Shown: positions 16,542 through 25,954 of the stretch, one piece after another | Layout of the letters: each line of letters begins with the position of its first letter | Position numbering within the stretch: the stretch's first letter is position 1 | NCBI GenBank assembly: GCA_038211295.1 | Contig: JBBQVS010000017.1 | Span: 1-57,044 of the forward strand | Source: JBBQVS01 sp038211295 | GTDB taxonomy: Bacteria > Chloroflexota > Ktedonobacteria > Ktedonobacterales > Ktedonobacteraceae | DNA length: 57,044 bases | Reading direction: 5' to 3' | Made by a program: the position numbers and the translations under genes | The notes under the pieces: generated by a model | The model's input: only the letters and a program-made list of their open reading frames with translations | Database searches by the model: none | What the model was told of the DNA's origin: nothing

Positions 16542-18122
16542 TTACAGCAGCAACGAGCGTCCCGTCATGTCTTTGGGAATTGGAATGCCCAGTATCTGTA
16601 AGATGGTGGGCGACACGTCGGCAAGTATTCCATCGTTGCGTAGTCGCGCCTGCGCCAGTTGTGGCACAACAAGGTAGAGCGGCACCGGATTAGTGGTATG
16701 CGCCGTAAATGGTTTCCCTGTCTCATACTCGATCAGTTGTTCCGCGTTGCCATGATCGGCGGTAACCAGCAAGCCGCCGCCGACGGCAAGCACTGCCTCC
16801 ACGACGCGCCCGACGCCTGTATCTACTGCCTCGACGCCCTTGATAGTCGCTTCCATAACGCCCGTATGCCCAACCATATCAGCGTTTGCGTAGTTCATGA
16901 TTATCAGGTCATAGTCGCGGCTACGAATGCGCTCGACGGCGGTATCGGTAATGCCCGCCGCGCTCATCTCCGGTTGCAAATCGTAGGTTGGCACTTTGGG
17001 CGAAGGCACCAGGAAACGGTCTTCACCGGGGAACGGCGTTTCTCGACGCCCATTGATGAAATAAGTAACATGAGCATATTTTTCGGTCTCGGCAGTATGA
17101 AACTGACGCATTCCGGCATCCGCGATCACGCGAGCAAGTGGCATCTCTACTTCGTCCGCGCGATAGGCAGTTTCAGCGTCTAGCCCGACTTCGTACTCGG
17201 TCATCATTACATATTGCAGGTTAGTCAGACGTGGGCCACGATTGAATTTTCCCTCGGCCTGTGGCGGTAACTCTGGCAAAACAAAAGCTTTGGTAAGCTG
17301 TCGGGCGCGGTCTGGGCGGAAGTTATAGTGAATGAGCGCGTCACCCGCTTTGACAACCGCGATGGGTTGCTCGTTTTCCATAATCACCGTTGGTAAAAGA
17401 AATTCGTCAGTAACTTTTTTATCATAAGCTTGCTGAATAGCGGCCTGCGCGGACGCGGCGTGTTGCCCCTCGGCGTGCGTCATAGCATTATAGGTCAAAC
17501 CTGTACGTTCCCAACGATTGTCACGATCCATTGCATAATAGCGGCCACTTACCGTCGCGACCTTCGCGGCGTGTTCGCCCCCTATTTCGCGTGCACGCGT
17601 CTCTAGACGTTTCATAAACTCTAAGCCTCCAGTAGGAGAGCTGTCGCGTCCATCGGTGAAGACGTGCAGAAAAACACGCTCGATAGCATGTGTTTGCGCG
17701 AGTCGCAATAGTGCCTCAAGGTGCAGCTCGTGCGCGTGTACGCCGCCATTGCCGAGCAGACCGCAGAGGTGTAGTTGTGACTGGTGTTGCTTGACGTGGG
17801 CAATAGCTTTGAGGAACGCGGGGTTCTGAAAGAACGAGCCATCTTGAATCGACTCATTGACGCGGGTATAGTCCTGTAAAACACGCTTGCCCGCCCCGAT
17901 ATTCTGATGTCCAACCTCCGAGTTTCCCATCTGGCCGTCTGGCAAACCAACGGCACTGCCCGACGTTCGCACGGCGGCATGAGGCCACTTGCGGGTTAGC
18001 GCGTCAATGTTTGGGGTCGATGCCAGCGCAATCGCGTTCCCATCTTTACGTGGATTGATGCCCCATCCATCCATAATAATCAAAACAAATGGGCGTGGTC
18101 GCCCTGAAGCCGAGGTACTCAT
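16542..18122 (-). CDS. gpmI: 2,3-bisphosphoglycerate-independent phosphoglycerate mutase
   Basis: GpmI interconverts 3- and 2-phosphoglycerate in glycolysis and gluconeogenesis with two Mn ions. The 526-residue length is normal (about 510). Visible motifs: LIIMDGWG near 14-21, the phospho-acceptor Ser68 in MGNSEVGH, the substrate loop FTDGRDSSPTGG, HYNFRPDRARQ, and near the end MNYANADMVGHTG and TADHGNAEQ, which hold metal ligands. I start at ATG 18122 (MSTSASGRP), with GGGAGG about 11 bases upstream; the frame stays open 40 codons further but that extension is not protein-like. It stands alone on the minus strand. Confidence 0.97.
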   Translation of the reverse strand: MSTSASGRPRPFVLIIMDGWGINPRKDGNAIALASTPNIDALTRKWPHAAVRTSGSAVGLPDGQMGNSEVGHQNIGAGKRVLQDYTRVNESIQDGSFFQNPAFLKAIAHVKQHQSQLHLCGLLGNGGVHAHELHLEALLRLAQTHAIERVFLHVFTDGRDSSPTGGLEFMKRLETRAREIGGEHAAKVATVSGRYYAMDRDNRWERTGLTYNAMTHAEGQHAASAQAAIQQAYDKKVTDEFLLPTVIMENEQPIAVVKAGDALIHYNFRPDRARQLTKAFVLPELPPQAEGKFNRGPRLTNLQYVMMTEYEVGLDAETAYRADEVEMPLARVIADAGMRQFHTAETEKYAHVTYFINGRRETPFPGEDRFLVPSPKVPTYDLQPEMSAAGITDTAVERIRSRDYDLIIMNYANADMVGHTGVMEATIKGVEAVDTGVGRVVEAVLAVGGGLLVTADHGNAEQLIEYETGKPFTAHTTNPVPLYLVVPQLAQARLRNDGILADVSPTILQILGIPIPKDMTGRSLLL

Positions 18123-18303
18123 ACTGGTTTTATCCTCCCTGAAATCTTCTGGATGTCCGCCATCATTGTAGCACGGAGACATGTCAAGAGAAGAAAAAAG
18201 GTTACGCACTGTATCCATTACACTTGATACATCGTGTTCCAAAGAGTAACACTATAACCTTAGCTGCTGTGAAACGTAACTTGTACTAAAGAGGAGTATT
18301 CTC

Positions 18304-18561
18304 ATGGTCACGCAATCAACAGGAATTTTAGTCTTCGCAGGACTCTTAATAATACTTGCCGTTATCGCTGTTGGTGTCTTTGCGGTGAGTTTGACACGAC
18401 GCACAAATCAGCGTCGTCAGAGCGATGCAATCATTGGGAAAGGGAATATTCCACGCGATCCAACCGTGAGCAAACGTGCTGACGAGGTTGAGGATACCGT
18501 TGGCAACTTTAGTCGCACTGTTACCGAGAAGCAGGATACAGGCAACAACCCACGAAAATAA
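18304..18561 (+). CDS. Small single-span membrane protein
   Basis: An 85-residue protein with one transmembrane helix (about 7-29, LVFAGLLIILAVIAVGVFAV) followed by a basic then polar tail of 55 residues that should be cytoplasmic. A strong Shine-Dalgarno, AGAGGAG, is placed 7 bases before the ATG, which supports it as real. The downstream secreted TPM-type gene starts 87 bases later on the same strand. No family recognised. Confidence 0.65.
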   Translation: MVTQSTGILVFAGLLIILAVIAVGVFAVSLTRRTNQRRQSDAIIGKGNIPRDPTVSKRADEVEDTVGNFSRTVTEKQDTGNNPRK

Positions 18562-18648
18562 ATTGTACAATTATAGAGAGACAGCGTTAGATATAAGGAT
18601 AGTATCTACGTTTATATCACCACAATGTGTTCAGGAAAAGGATTTTTT

Positions 18649-19758
18649 ATGCAAAGTAGAACTACCCCTATGCTAAAGTGGCACAGCAAAGGTATGCTGG
18701 CTATGTTCGCGGCATGTTGCCTGCTACTATTCGCGAGCGTGAGTGTGTTCGCGAACACGGTAAACATATATGACGATGCCAACGTCCTTAACAGATCACA
18801 GGTACAGAGTCAGGCATCGGCCTTGAACTATCCAATAAACATTTATACGACAAACACGTTTACTGGCTCATCTTCAGCATTCGATCAAAAGGCCGTCTCA
18901 CACATCGGTGGGAATGCGAATCTAATTGTGCTGGCGATTGACACGCGTAACAAGCATGTTACAGCGACGGGTGGCAAAAATGTGCCTCTATCAAACGCAC
19001 AATACCAGAACGCAGCGCAAAGTTTCGCGAGTGGTTATAAGAGTGGTGGATACACACCCGCGACAACAGCAGCAATTCAATCAATGCAAAACAATCTTGG
19101 GAGTTCGTCGTCAAATTCTGGAAACAGCAACTCAGGCAATCCTGTTCCGGTTGGAAGCAATTCGGGTGGGGGCTTCTCCTTCGCGCCACTGCTCTGCTGT
19201 GTTGGCCTGCTGGTGGTCGCGGGTATTGGTGTCTTCGTATTTGTGCGGAGACGAACGGGCGGTATTGGTCGGCGTGGAGCTATCAATCCAGTCAACCCTG
19301 TATTCCCGCAACAAAACTACAACCCGAACTATCCCAATCAGGGGCAAAATTATGGCCCCGGCTATAACCAGGGTGGGTACAATCAAGGTGGTGGTATAAA
19401 CCCGATCATTCCCGGTGGCATTGGTGCAGTTGGTGGTGGTCTGCTTGGCTATGAGCTAGGCAAATCGCAGGGTGAAAATGAAGCTCGACGCGAAGGCAAC
19501 TACGGTGGCAATGGCAACGATAACAACTATGGTAATGGCGGAAACAACTTCGGCGGCGGCGGCAGTGCCGACTTCGGCAATAGTGGCGGCGATAGTTCTG
19601 GTGGAGGGGGCAGTGCCGACTTCGGCAATAGTGGCGGCGGCGGTGGCTTTAGCGGTGGTGATTTCGGCGGCGGCGGTGGTGGCGGCGGAAGTGACTTCGG
19701 CGGCGGGAGCTTTGGGGGCGGTGGTGACTCTGGCGGCGGTGGCGGTGGAAGTTTCTAA
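18649..19758 (+). CDS. TPM-type membrane protein with Gly-rich C-terminus (YgcG-like)
   Basis: A 369-residue envelope protein. Residues 10-36 form a signal peptide (LAMFAACCLLLFASVSVFA). A small domain resembling TPM/YgcG follows, with IYDDANVLNRSQV, LIVLAIDTRNKHVTATGG and a helical end; its acidic metal site is less complete than in classic TPM proteins. A Ser/Asn-rich linker, one transmembrane helix (about 180-203, LLCCVGLLVVAGIGVFVFV), an Asn/Gln/Gly/Tyr-rich cytoplasmic stretch and a tail of GGGGGGSDFGGG-type repeats complete it; such Gly-Ser-Phe tails are common in the YgcG family. I start at ATG 18649, which has AGGAAAAGG upstream. Function unknown; YgcG proteins are often linked to membrane repair. 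Confidence 0.75.
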   Translation: MQSRTTPMLKWHSKGMLAMFAACCLLLFASVSVFANTVNIYDDANVLNRSQVQSQASALNYPINIYTTNTFTGSSSAFDQKAVSHIGGNANLIVLAIDTRNKHVTATGGKNVPLSNAQYQNAAQSFASGYKSGGYTPATTAAIQSMQNNLGSSSSNSGNSNSGNPVPVGSNSGGGFSFAPLLCCVGLLVVAGIGVFVFVRRRTGGIGRRGAINPVNPVFPQQNYNPNYPNQGQNYGPGYNQGGYNQGGGINPIIPGGIGAVGGGLLGYELGKSQGENEARREGNYGGNGNDNNYGNGGNNFGGGGSADFGNSGGDSSGGGGSADFGNSGGGGGFSGGDFGGGGGGGGSDFGGGSFGGGGDSGGGGGGSF

Positions 19759-19770
19759 AAGCACAATGAG

Positions 19771-19837
19771 TCTCTCCTGGGATGAGAGAAGCAGGGAAAC
19801 CGTGATGGTTTCCCTGCTTCTCTCGTCCCAGGAGAGA
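19771..19837. terminator. 31-base-pair near-perfect hairpin
   Basis: Arms of 31 bases (TCTCTCCTGGG... and its complement) surround the 5-base loop GTGAT, with a single G-T mismatch. It begins 13 bases after the TPM-type stop. It has no T-tract, so it may be a structural or processing element rather than a classic terminator. A dispersed repeat copy starts directly after it. Confidence 0.6.
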
Positions 19838-19838
19838 G

Positions 19839-19930
19839 CATGATAGGGGCAAGCCGCTGTCATTACTATACGACGGGTGGCGCGGCTCCCGCACAGCGTA
19901 ACTGTGTAGAATAGTGGCACGTCTTGCCTT
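19839..19930. repeat. Dispersed palindromic repeat, copy 2
   Basis: CATGATAGGGGCAAGCCGCT followed by GTCATTACTATAC at the left; the right part, ATAGTGGCACGTCTTGCC, is a degraded inverted half. It lies between the convergent TPM-type gene and the ATP synthase operon. Confidence 0.7.
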
Positions 19931-19963
19931 CAACCCACTTTAGGGAGTTCGTTGAAGTCAATG

Positions 19964-20425
19964 CTATTGCTGGTCTTGTTGCTGTAGCGGCGCGATGCGG
20001 CGTCTATTGCTGCGTCGAACCACTCCCGAAACATGAATGCGCTGCACGGCGCGAGCGAGTGCACCCTGTAATTCCGCGCGTTCCGTGTTCGATTTCACGT
20101 CTGCCAACCGCTCTTTGGCAAGACGTCGCGCCTCTTCAGCACGCGCCTCGTCGATCTCTTCCGCGTGTTCTGCAGTGTCCGCGAGTATGATAACCCGATT
20201 ATCGGACACTTCGAGAAAGCCACCAGAGACAAAGATTGGCTCCTCCGCATCGTTTAGCTCAATGCGGAGTTCGCCCGCTTGCAGTAGCGCAAGCATGGCG
20301 GCATGACGTGGCAGAATACCGAGGCGCCCCTCTGAACCGGGCGCACTGACAAGTGTAGCCTCGCCACTGTATAGCTCGCGCTCGGCAGTCACAACCTCAA
20401 CATGGAGTGTGTCGCGTGTCGCCAT
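19964..20425 (-). CDS. atpC: ATP synthase F1 epsilon subunit
   Basis: The epsilon subunit of the central stalk couples rotation to catalysis and inhibits ATP hydrolysis. The N-terminal beta domain shows LHVEVVTAERELYSGEA, SAPGSEGRLGILPRHA and FVSGGFLEVSDNRVIILAD; the C-terminal helical hairpin (about 90-130, EIDEARAEEARRLAKERL) is present. At 153 residues it is longer than the usual 135-140 because of a basic Gln-rich tail (RRSNRRRIAPLQQQDQQ). It is last in the operon, 3 bases after atpD. Confidence 0.96.
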   Translation of the reverse strand: MATRDTLHVEVVTAERELYSGEATLVSAPGSEGRLGILPRHAAMLALLQAGELRIELNDAEEPIFVSGGFLEVSDNRVIILADTAEHAEEIDEARAEEARRLAKERLADVKSNTERAELQGALARAVQRIHVSGVVRRSNRRRIAPLQQQDQQ

Positions 20426-20428
20426 CGC

Positions 20429-21847
20429 TTACCCCTTTTGCTGGTCTTCTTCGTATTTGCGCTTCACATCGTCAATGTTGCCAGTAAGGAAGAACAGGTC
20501 TTCGCGCACGTTGTCAAGCTGACCTTCCATGATGGCTTTGAAGCCCTGAATGGTCTCTTTCAATGTTACATATTTGCCCTCGACGCCTGTGAACGCCTCT
20601 GCGACGGTCATAGGTTGCGAGCAAAAACGCTCCATCTTACGCGCACGGGCGACGGTCAACTTGTCCTCGTCGGAAAGCTCGTCAACGCCAAGAATGGCGA
20701 TGATGTCTTGTAGGTCTTTGTAACGCTGCAAGACGCGCTGTACGGCGCGGGCGGTGTTGTAATGCTCATCGCCAACGATCTGCGGGTCAAGAATACGACT
20801 GGTGGAGGCCAGCGGATCAACGGCGGGGTAGATCCCCTTCTGTGTGATCGCGCGATCCAACACAATTGTCGAGTCAAGGTGAGCAAAGGTTGTTGCAGGT
20901 GCCGGATCGGTATAGTCGTCTGCGGGAACGTACACGGCCTGCATCGAGGTGATCGACCCTTTCTTGGTGGACGTGATGCGCTCCTGTAGGTCGCCCATCT
21001 CTTCCGCGAGATTTGGTTGATATCCTACTGCGGAAGGCATACGTCCGAGTAAGGCGGAGACCTCTGAACCGGCTTGAGTGAAGCGAAAAATGTTGTCAAT
21101 GAAGAGCAGCACATCCTTACCCTCTTCGTCGCGGAAGTATTCCGCGATGGTTAGGCCGCTCAGTGCGACGCGCAGGCGGGAGCCGGGAGGCTCGTTCATC
21201 TGCCCGAAGACCATTGCGAGACGGTCAATAACGCCTGCGTCCTGCATCTCGTGATACAGGTCGTTGCCCTCACGGGTGCGCTCGCCAACTCCTGCGAAGA
21301 CGCTATAGCCGCCGTGCGCTTTGGCGATATTATTGATGAGTTCTTGAATAATGACCGTCTTGCCAACGCCCGCGCCACCAAATGCGCCGACCTTACCACC
21401 ACGTTGGAATGGGCAGAACAGGTCGATAACCTTGATGCCTGTCTCGAACGGCTCAATCGTGCCTGACTGCTCTTCCAGTGTTGGTGCCTGTCGGTGAATA
21501 GGCATACGTGGTGCGTTTGGAACGTCGGGTTTATTGTCCACAGGTTCCCCAAGCACGTTGAAGATACGACCAAGTGTCTGCTCTCCAACCGGTACGGAGA
21601 TAGAGCTACCAGTGTCATAAGCAGGCGTGCCGCGTTGTAAACCATCGGTTGGTCCCATTGCCACACAGCGAACCCAGTTGTTGCCCAGCAATTGCTCAAC
21701 CTCAAGTGTGAGATCTTTTTCGGCTCCCGCTGGGCGTGTAAGAATAGCATTATAAATTTCGGGAAGTTGGTTGGGTGGGAACTCAATGTCTACGACAGCT
21801 CCCAGCACCTCTACAACAGTCCCTTTTGTCCTTGCGCTTACTGCCAT
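20429..21847 (-). CDS. atpD: ATP synthase F1 beta subunit
   Basis: Catalytic subunit of F1, 472 residues, the normal length. Motifs: P-loop GGAGVGKTV, GERTREGNDLY, the catalytic MNEPPGSR segment, LLFIDNIFRFTQAGSEVSALLGRMPSAVGYQ and DPAPATTFAHLD. I start at ATG 21847 (MAVSARTKG), which has AAAGGG 8 bases upstream; the frame is open 12 codons further but without a better ribosome site. 67 bases follow atpG. Confidence 0.98.
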   Translation of the reverse strand: MAVSARTKGTVVEVLGAVVDIEFPPNQLPEIYNAILTRPAGAEKDLTLEVEQLLGNNWVRCVAMGPTDGLQRGTPAYDTGSSISVPVGEQTLGRIFNVLGEPVDNKPDVPNAPRMPIHRQAPTLEEQSGTIEPFETGIKVIDLFCPFQRGGKVGAFGGAGVGKTVIIQELINNIAKAHGGYSVFAGVGERTREGNDLYHEMQDAGVIDRLAMVFGQMNEPPGSRLRVALSGLTIAEYFRDEEGKDVLLFIDNIFRFTQAGSEVSALLGRMPSAVGYQPNLAEEMGDLQERITSTKKGSITSMQAVYVPADDYTDPAPATTFAHLDSTIVLDRAITQKGIYPAVDPLASTSRILDPQIVGDEHYNTARAVQRVLQRYKDLQDIIAILGVDELSDEDKLTVARARKMERFCSQPMTVAEAFTGVEGKYVTLKETIQGFKAIMEGQLDNVREDLFFLTGNIDDVKRKYEEDQQKG

Positions 21848-21914
21848 TATATTTTTCCCTTTCATGCATCGAAGGTATAACATTGCCTCCGACGCATGGG
21901 TAAGAATGAAAGCG

Positions 21915-22808
21915 TTACTGGGCGGAGCCAGCGACCACTTCGAGAATCTGTGTGGTAATCGCGGCCTGACGCGCTTTATTATAGGTCAGGGTAAGATCGC
22001 CCACAATTTCCTGTGCGCTATCGGTTGCGTTCTTCATCGCCACCATCTGGGCGGAGTAGAAGCTTGCGATAGTCTCAAGCAGTGCTTGATAGACCAGCAC
22101 ATCTACATAGCGGGGCAAGAGTGCCTCGAAGAGTGTTCTGGGGTCTGGCTCATAAATGTAATCCACACTGTGCCTCTGCTCCTCTTTTTCCTCTTTTGTG
22201 GGAGGTGTCACGGGAAGCAACTGCACCATGATTGGTTTTTGCGTTACAGTGTTTACATATTTGGCGTAGACGATATATACCGCGTCTACCTCGCCCTTTA
22301 GAAAAGCATCGGTTGCGACTTGCGCGATGGCTCTGGCGTCCGCCAGCGAAGGCTTGTCGCCATAGTTGGTGAATTCCGCCATCAGGGGCAACTGCGAGCG
22401 AGTCACGAAGTCGCGGCCTTTACGCCCAACGGCGATATACTCGACGTTTGGGCGTTCGCCACGCTGGGCAGTCTCGTCTTGTACTTCTCGCGCGGACGTT
22501 ATCACCTTACGGTTGATATTGCTGGGCAATGCGCCCGCGAGTCCGCGATCAGGCGAGAGAATGATAAAGCCAATGTTGTGGACGGGCCGTTGTGTGAGCA
22601 GGGCCACACCCTCGCCGATATCCTCGTTTGAGGCTTCGGCAAGGCGTGATACAAGCTCGCGTATCTGCTCGGAGAAGGGGCGTGCCTGTTGGACACGCTC
22701 CTGCGCTCGCCGCATCTTGCTGCTTGCCACCATCTGCATCGCTTTAGTGATCTGCGCGGTATTTTTGACGGAGCCGATACGCCGCCGAATATCTCGGAGT
22801 GATGGCAT
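21915..22808 (-). CDS. atpG: ATP synthase F1 gamma subunit
   Basis: The rotating central shaft of F1, 297 residues. The typical N-terminal helix MPSLRDIRRRIGSVKNTAQITKAMQMVAS and C-terminal helix NATDSAQEIVGDLTLTYNKARQAAIT form the coiled coil; SPDRGLAGALPSN in the middle is the conserved loop. GGAGGAAGG gives a strong ribosome site. 14 bases separate it from atpA. Confidence 0.97.
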   Translation of the reverse strand: MPSLRDIRRRIGSVKNTAQITKAMQMVASSKMRRAQERVQQARPFSEQIRELVSRLAEASNEDIGEGVALLTQRPVHNIGFIILSPDRGLAGALPSNINRKVITSAREVQDETAQRGERPNVEYIAVGRKGRDFVTRSQLPLMAEFTNYGDKPSLADARAIAQVATDAFLKGEVDAVYIVYAKYVNTVTQKPIMVQLLPVTPPTKEEKEEQRHSVDYIYEPDPRTLFEALLPRYVDVLVYQALLETIASFYSAQMVAMKNATDSAQEIVGDLTLTYNKARQAAITTQILEVVAGSAQ

Positions 22809-22822
22809 GACCTTCCTCCTGT

Positions 22823-24481
22823 CTAACGCGCTTCATTCGTCGTGGTTGACGACGCTGCTGGAACCGATGGATTGCCTGCTCCCGCCTCTGTGCGCGTGTC
22901 GCCGGAGGCCTTTTGCGCGGCCTCAGCAACCTGCTGTCTGTTGTCGTCACTGCTCGGTGCAGCCGTCTGCTTGTATTCGGCAGTGGCAGCGTCCAGTTTT
23001 TTCAACAGGTCGCCGGACATCTTGTTTTTCTGCTTGACGGATTTTTCGACAATCTCTTCGACGATTTCGGGATGGTTGGACGACATGTAGCGGTGAAAAC
23101 CGCTCTCCCACTCGGCAACCTTGTCAAGCGCGACATCATCCAGGTAGCCCTTTGTAGCTGCGTAGATAATCATAATCTGCTGCTCAACAACCATCGGGCG
23201 ATACTGTCCCTGCTTGAGCACTTCGGTGAGACGCTGACCGCGGTCAATGCGGCTCTTGGTGGCTTTGTCCAGGTCTGACGAGAACTGCGCGAAGGCCGCA
23301 AGCTCACGGAATTGAGACAGGTCAAGGCGAAGCGTGCCGCCAACCTGCTTCATACCCGCCGTCTGTGCGCTCGTTCCCACGCGGGAGACCGAGTTACCGA
23401 CGTTGATCGCAGGCCGAATACCGGAGTTGAACAGGTCTGTTTCCAGGAATATCTGCCCGTCGGTAATCGAGATAACATTGGTTGGAATGTAGGCCGAGAT
23501 GTCGTTTGCCTTTGTCTCGATGATTGGCAGCGCGGTAAGTGAGCCGCCGCCGTAGTCTTTATTCAGGCGGGCCGCACGCTCCAACAGGCGAGAGTGCAGG
23601 TAGAACACATCGCCGGGATAGGCTTCGCGTCCGGGAGGGCGGCGAATAATCAGCGAGATGTTGCGATACGCGTCGGCGTGCTTTGTAAGATCGTCATAGA
23701 TGATGAGCGCGTCGCGACCAGTCTCCATGAACTCCTCGCCCATCGCGCAACCGGAGTAGGGGGCAAGATACTTCAAAGGAGCGGGATCAGAGGCACTACT
23801 GGCAACGATGATGGTGTACTCCATCGCGCCGTCCTGCTCCAGAATTGCCTGTGTACGCGCAATCGTCGAGTTTTTCTGACCAATCGCGACGTAGATACAG
23901 AGCAGGTTCTGGCCTTTTTGATTGATGATGGTGTCGATAGCAATGGCGGTCTTACCCGTCTGGCGATCACCAATCAGCAGTTCGCGCTGTCCGCGTCCAA
24001 TCGGCACCATACTGTCGATGGCTTTGATGCCGGTCTGTACGGGTGTGTTCACGCTCTGGCGTGTGATAACGCCGGGGGCGACGCGCTCGACAGGGCGGAA
24101 CTTGTCGGTGTTGATCGGGCCTTTATCGTCGATTGGTTGGCCCAGTGGATTGACGACGCGCCCAAGTAGGGCATCGCCAACTGGCACCTGGACGATACGT
24201 CCGGTGGTGCGTACTTCGTCGTCTTCACGAATCTGTGTAAAGTCGCCCATAATCGGACAACTGACCGTCTCTTCTTCAAGATTGAAGGCAAGACCAAATA
24301 ATCCGCTACGGGGAAATTCTACCAACTCAAGGTACTTCACATCTTGCAGGCCATACACACGCGCAACACCGTCCTGAACCGAGATAACGGTTCCGACGCT
24401 CGCGGTGGATGCTTCGTTCGAGCCAAAGCCCACGATGTTTTTCTCTATGATGGCACTGATTTCATCAGCCCAAGATGCCAT
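22823..24481 (-). CDS. atpA: ATP synthase F1 alpha subunit with C-terminal extension
   Basis: Non-catalytic nucleotide-binding subunit. Motifs: GTVISVQDGVARVYGL, P-loop GDRQTGKTAIA, YVAIGQKNSTIA, and ALIIYDDLTKHADAYR with PPGREAYPGDVFYLHSRLLERAA. The family ends near residue 505; this protein has 552 and adds about 45 residues rich in Ala, Ser, Thr and Gln after LLKKLDAATAEYKQT. The extension is disordered-looking. The gene lies between atpH and atpG in the usual order. Confidence 0.98.
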   Translation of the reverse strand: MASWADEISAIIEKNIVGFGSNEASTASVGTVISVQDGVARVYGLQDVKYLELVEFPRSGLFGLAFNLEEETVSCPIMGDFTQIREDDEVRTTGRIVQVPVGDALLGRVVNPLGQPIDDKGPINTDKFRPVERVAPGVITRQSVNTPVQTGIKAIDSMVPIGRGQRELLIGDRQTGKTAIAIDTIINQKGQNLLCIYVAIGQKNSTIARTQAILEQDGAMEYTIIVASSASDPAPLKYLAPYSGCAMGEEFMETGRDALIIYDDLTKHADAYRNISLIIRRPPGREAYPGDVFYLHSRLLERAARLNKDYGGGSLTALPIIETKANDISAYIPTNVISITDGQIFLETDLFNSGIRPAINVGNSVSRVGTSAQTAGMKQVGGTLRLDLSQFRELAAFAQFSSDLDKATKSRIDRGQRLTEVLKQGQYRPMVVEQQIMIIYAATKGYLDDVALDKVAEWESGFHRYMSSNHPEIVEEIVEKSVKQKNKMSGDLLKKLDAATAEYKQTAAPSSDDNRQQVAEAAQKASGDTRTEAGAGNPSVPAASSTTTNEAR

Positions 24482-24565
24482 CGTTTTCCTCCTTATGGAG
24501 CCATGAAAATGTATTTTATACGGGTATACAGTTCTATATCTACAACCTGTAGCTACAGAATATAC

Positions 24566-25348
24566 CTATGAATGCTCTGGACGTGGAACCGTCGTGTACT
24601 GCGCGAGTTCACCATCCGTTGTATTTTGCGCGGTTTCCGTCTCTGTGTATGCGCTACCAGGAACAGCACTATGAACAGCACTATATGCAGGAGTGCTTTG
24701 TGCAGTCCGCCCGTTTTGCGAAGCATCAGTGCCGTTGGTATCGACAGCTCCGATTTCACGCGCGGTCTGAGTCAGCTCCTCTTGCGAAAAAAAGTCTGTA
24801 TGTGAGTTCGCAACTCCCACGAGTAACTGCTGCTGAAGCACACTCAAACGATAGCGCACACTACCATCGATGAGTTGATCTCCCACGCGAGCAATGACCC
24901 CACCCAGAATGTTCGGGTCGATGTGCGGATGCACAATAATAGTTTTGCCTGTACGCTGGGCTAACGCTCGCTGGACGGTACTGCTTTGCACGCTATCCAT
25001 AGGCGTTGCTGTTGTGACTTCAGCGACTGCCTCGTTACGATAATCGCGCACCATCTGCTCTAGCTCTTTCGCGATATTGGAGGTGTAGTCCACCAGGTCG
25101 CGCTGAATGAGCAGGAGCGCGAGATTGAGCGATGTGGGCAGCACTTTGGATTGAATCGCCTCGCGTATCGCTCGCTCTTTGCGTTGTGCAAGCACTTTCG
25201 GTTCACGCAAAAGAAACGCTATCTTACGATGCGAGAAGACCTGCGCTATTCCCTGAACATCGTCAAGGGTGCGGTCAAGCGTATGTTGCCTGCTGGCAAG
25301 GTCGAAGACAGCTGCGGCATAGCGGCGTGCTACCGCTCCCTTTAACAT
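24566..25348 (-). CDS. atpH: ATP synthase delta subunit with long C-terminal extension
   Basis: The delta subunit joins the peripheral stalk to the top of F1. Residues 1-180 match the family: VARRYAAAVFDLASRQ, LLREPKVLAQRKE, LALLLIQRDLVDY, and near the end IDPNILGGVIARVGDQLIDGS. At 260 residues it is about 80 longer than usual; the added tail (after SQEELTQTAREIG) is Thr/Ala/Ser-rich and acidic, with no predicted fold. The start codon overlaps the atpF stop (TAATG), indicating translational coupling. Confidence 0.93.
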   Translation of the reverse strand: MLKGAVARRYAAAVFDLASRQHTLDRTLDDVQGIAQVFSHRKIAFLLREPKVLAQRKERAIREAIQSKVLPTSLNLALLLIQRDLVDYTSNIAKELEQMVRDYRNEAVAEVTTATPMDSVQSSTVQRALAQRTGKTIIVHPHIDPNILGGVIARVGDQLIDGSVRYRLSVLQQQLLVGVANSHTDFFSQEELTQTAREIGAVDTNGTDASQNGRTAQSTPAYSAVHSAVPGSAYTETETAQNTTDGELAQYTTVPRPEHS

Positions 25349-25902
25349 TACTGTCGCCTCGAATCGCTACTGGCGGTGACAAACTCCTGGACAAGACGGC
25401 GATTGTCCTTGCTGTCAACAGAGCGCTCGATAACCTGTCCGGCTGCGTTGATCGAGAGATCGACCACCAGACGGCTCAGTTCATTGCGTGCGCGGCTAGC
25501 CTCTTGCTGAATACGCGCGGACTGTTGCTCACCGATTTGTTGCGCTCGTGTGTGTGCGTCCTCTATAATACGGGCCGACTCTTGTTGCGCGGTCTTTTCC
25601 GCACGTTCGATTGTGGCCTGTGCGTCCTGACGTGCCTTGATAAGCAGTTGCTCAGCCTGCTTGTTCGCGTTCGCGAGGTCAAGCTTAGCTTTTTCGGCAT
25701 TCTCGATGCCCTCACGGATGCGTGTTTCGCGCTCATTCAGCAATCTGATAATCACGGGAAACGCATAGATGCGAAGAATGAAAAAGACGATACCAAAGCT
25801 TACAAGTTGTGAGAGAAAGGCCAGAGCGTTAACACCGAGGCCACTTGAGAGCGCACCAAAGCCAGAGTCGGCGAGAACGAACTGATGCATTGTGACATGC
25901 AT
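25348..25902 (-). CDS. atpF: ATP synthase F0 b subunit
   Basis: The b subunit of the peripheral stalk: an N-terminal transmembrane helix (about 20-45, FLSQLVSFGIVFFILRIYAFPVI) and a long charged helix to the C-terminus. NERETRIREGIENAEKAK is the characteristic segment after the membrane. I chose ATG 25902 because AAAGGAG is 8 bases upstream; the frame stays open 17 codons further. 184 residues is normal. A long hairpin lies between it and atpE. Confidence 0.95.
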   Translation of the reverse strand: MHVTMHQFVLADSGFGALSSGLGVNALAFLSQLVSFGIVFFILRIYAFPVIIRLLNERETRIREGIENAEKAKLDLANANKQAEQLLIKARQDAQATIERAEKTAQQESARIIEDAHTRAQQIGEQQSARIQQEASRARNELSRLVVDLSINAAGQVIERSVDSKDNRRLVQEFVTASSDSRRQ

Positions 25903-25954
25903 AGTGTGTCTCCTTTCGTCGGGAGTCCTCTTGTTCCCATTGCTGTCGAGCAAG

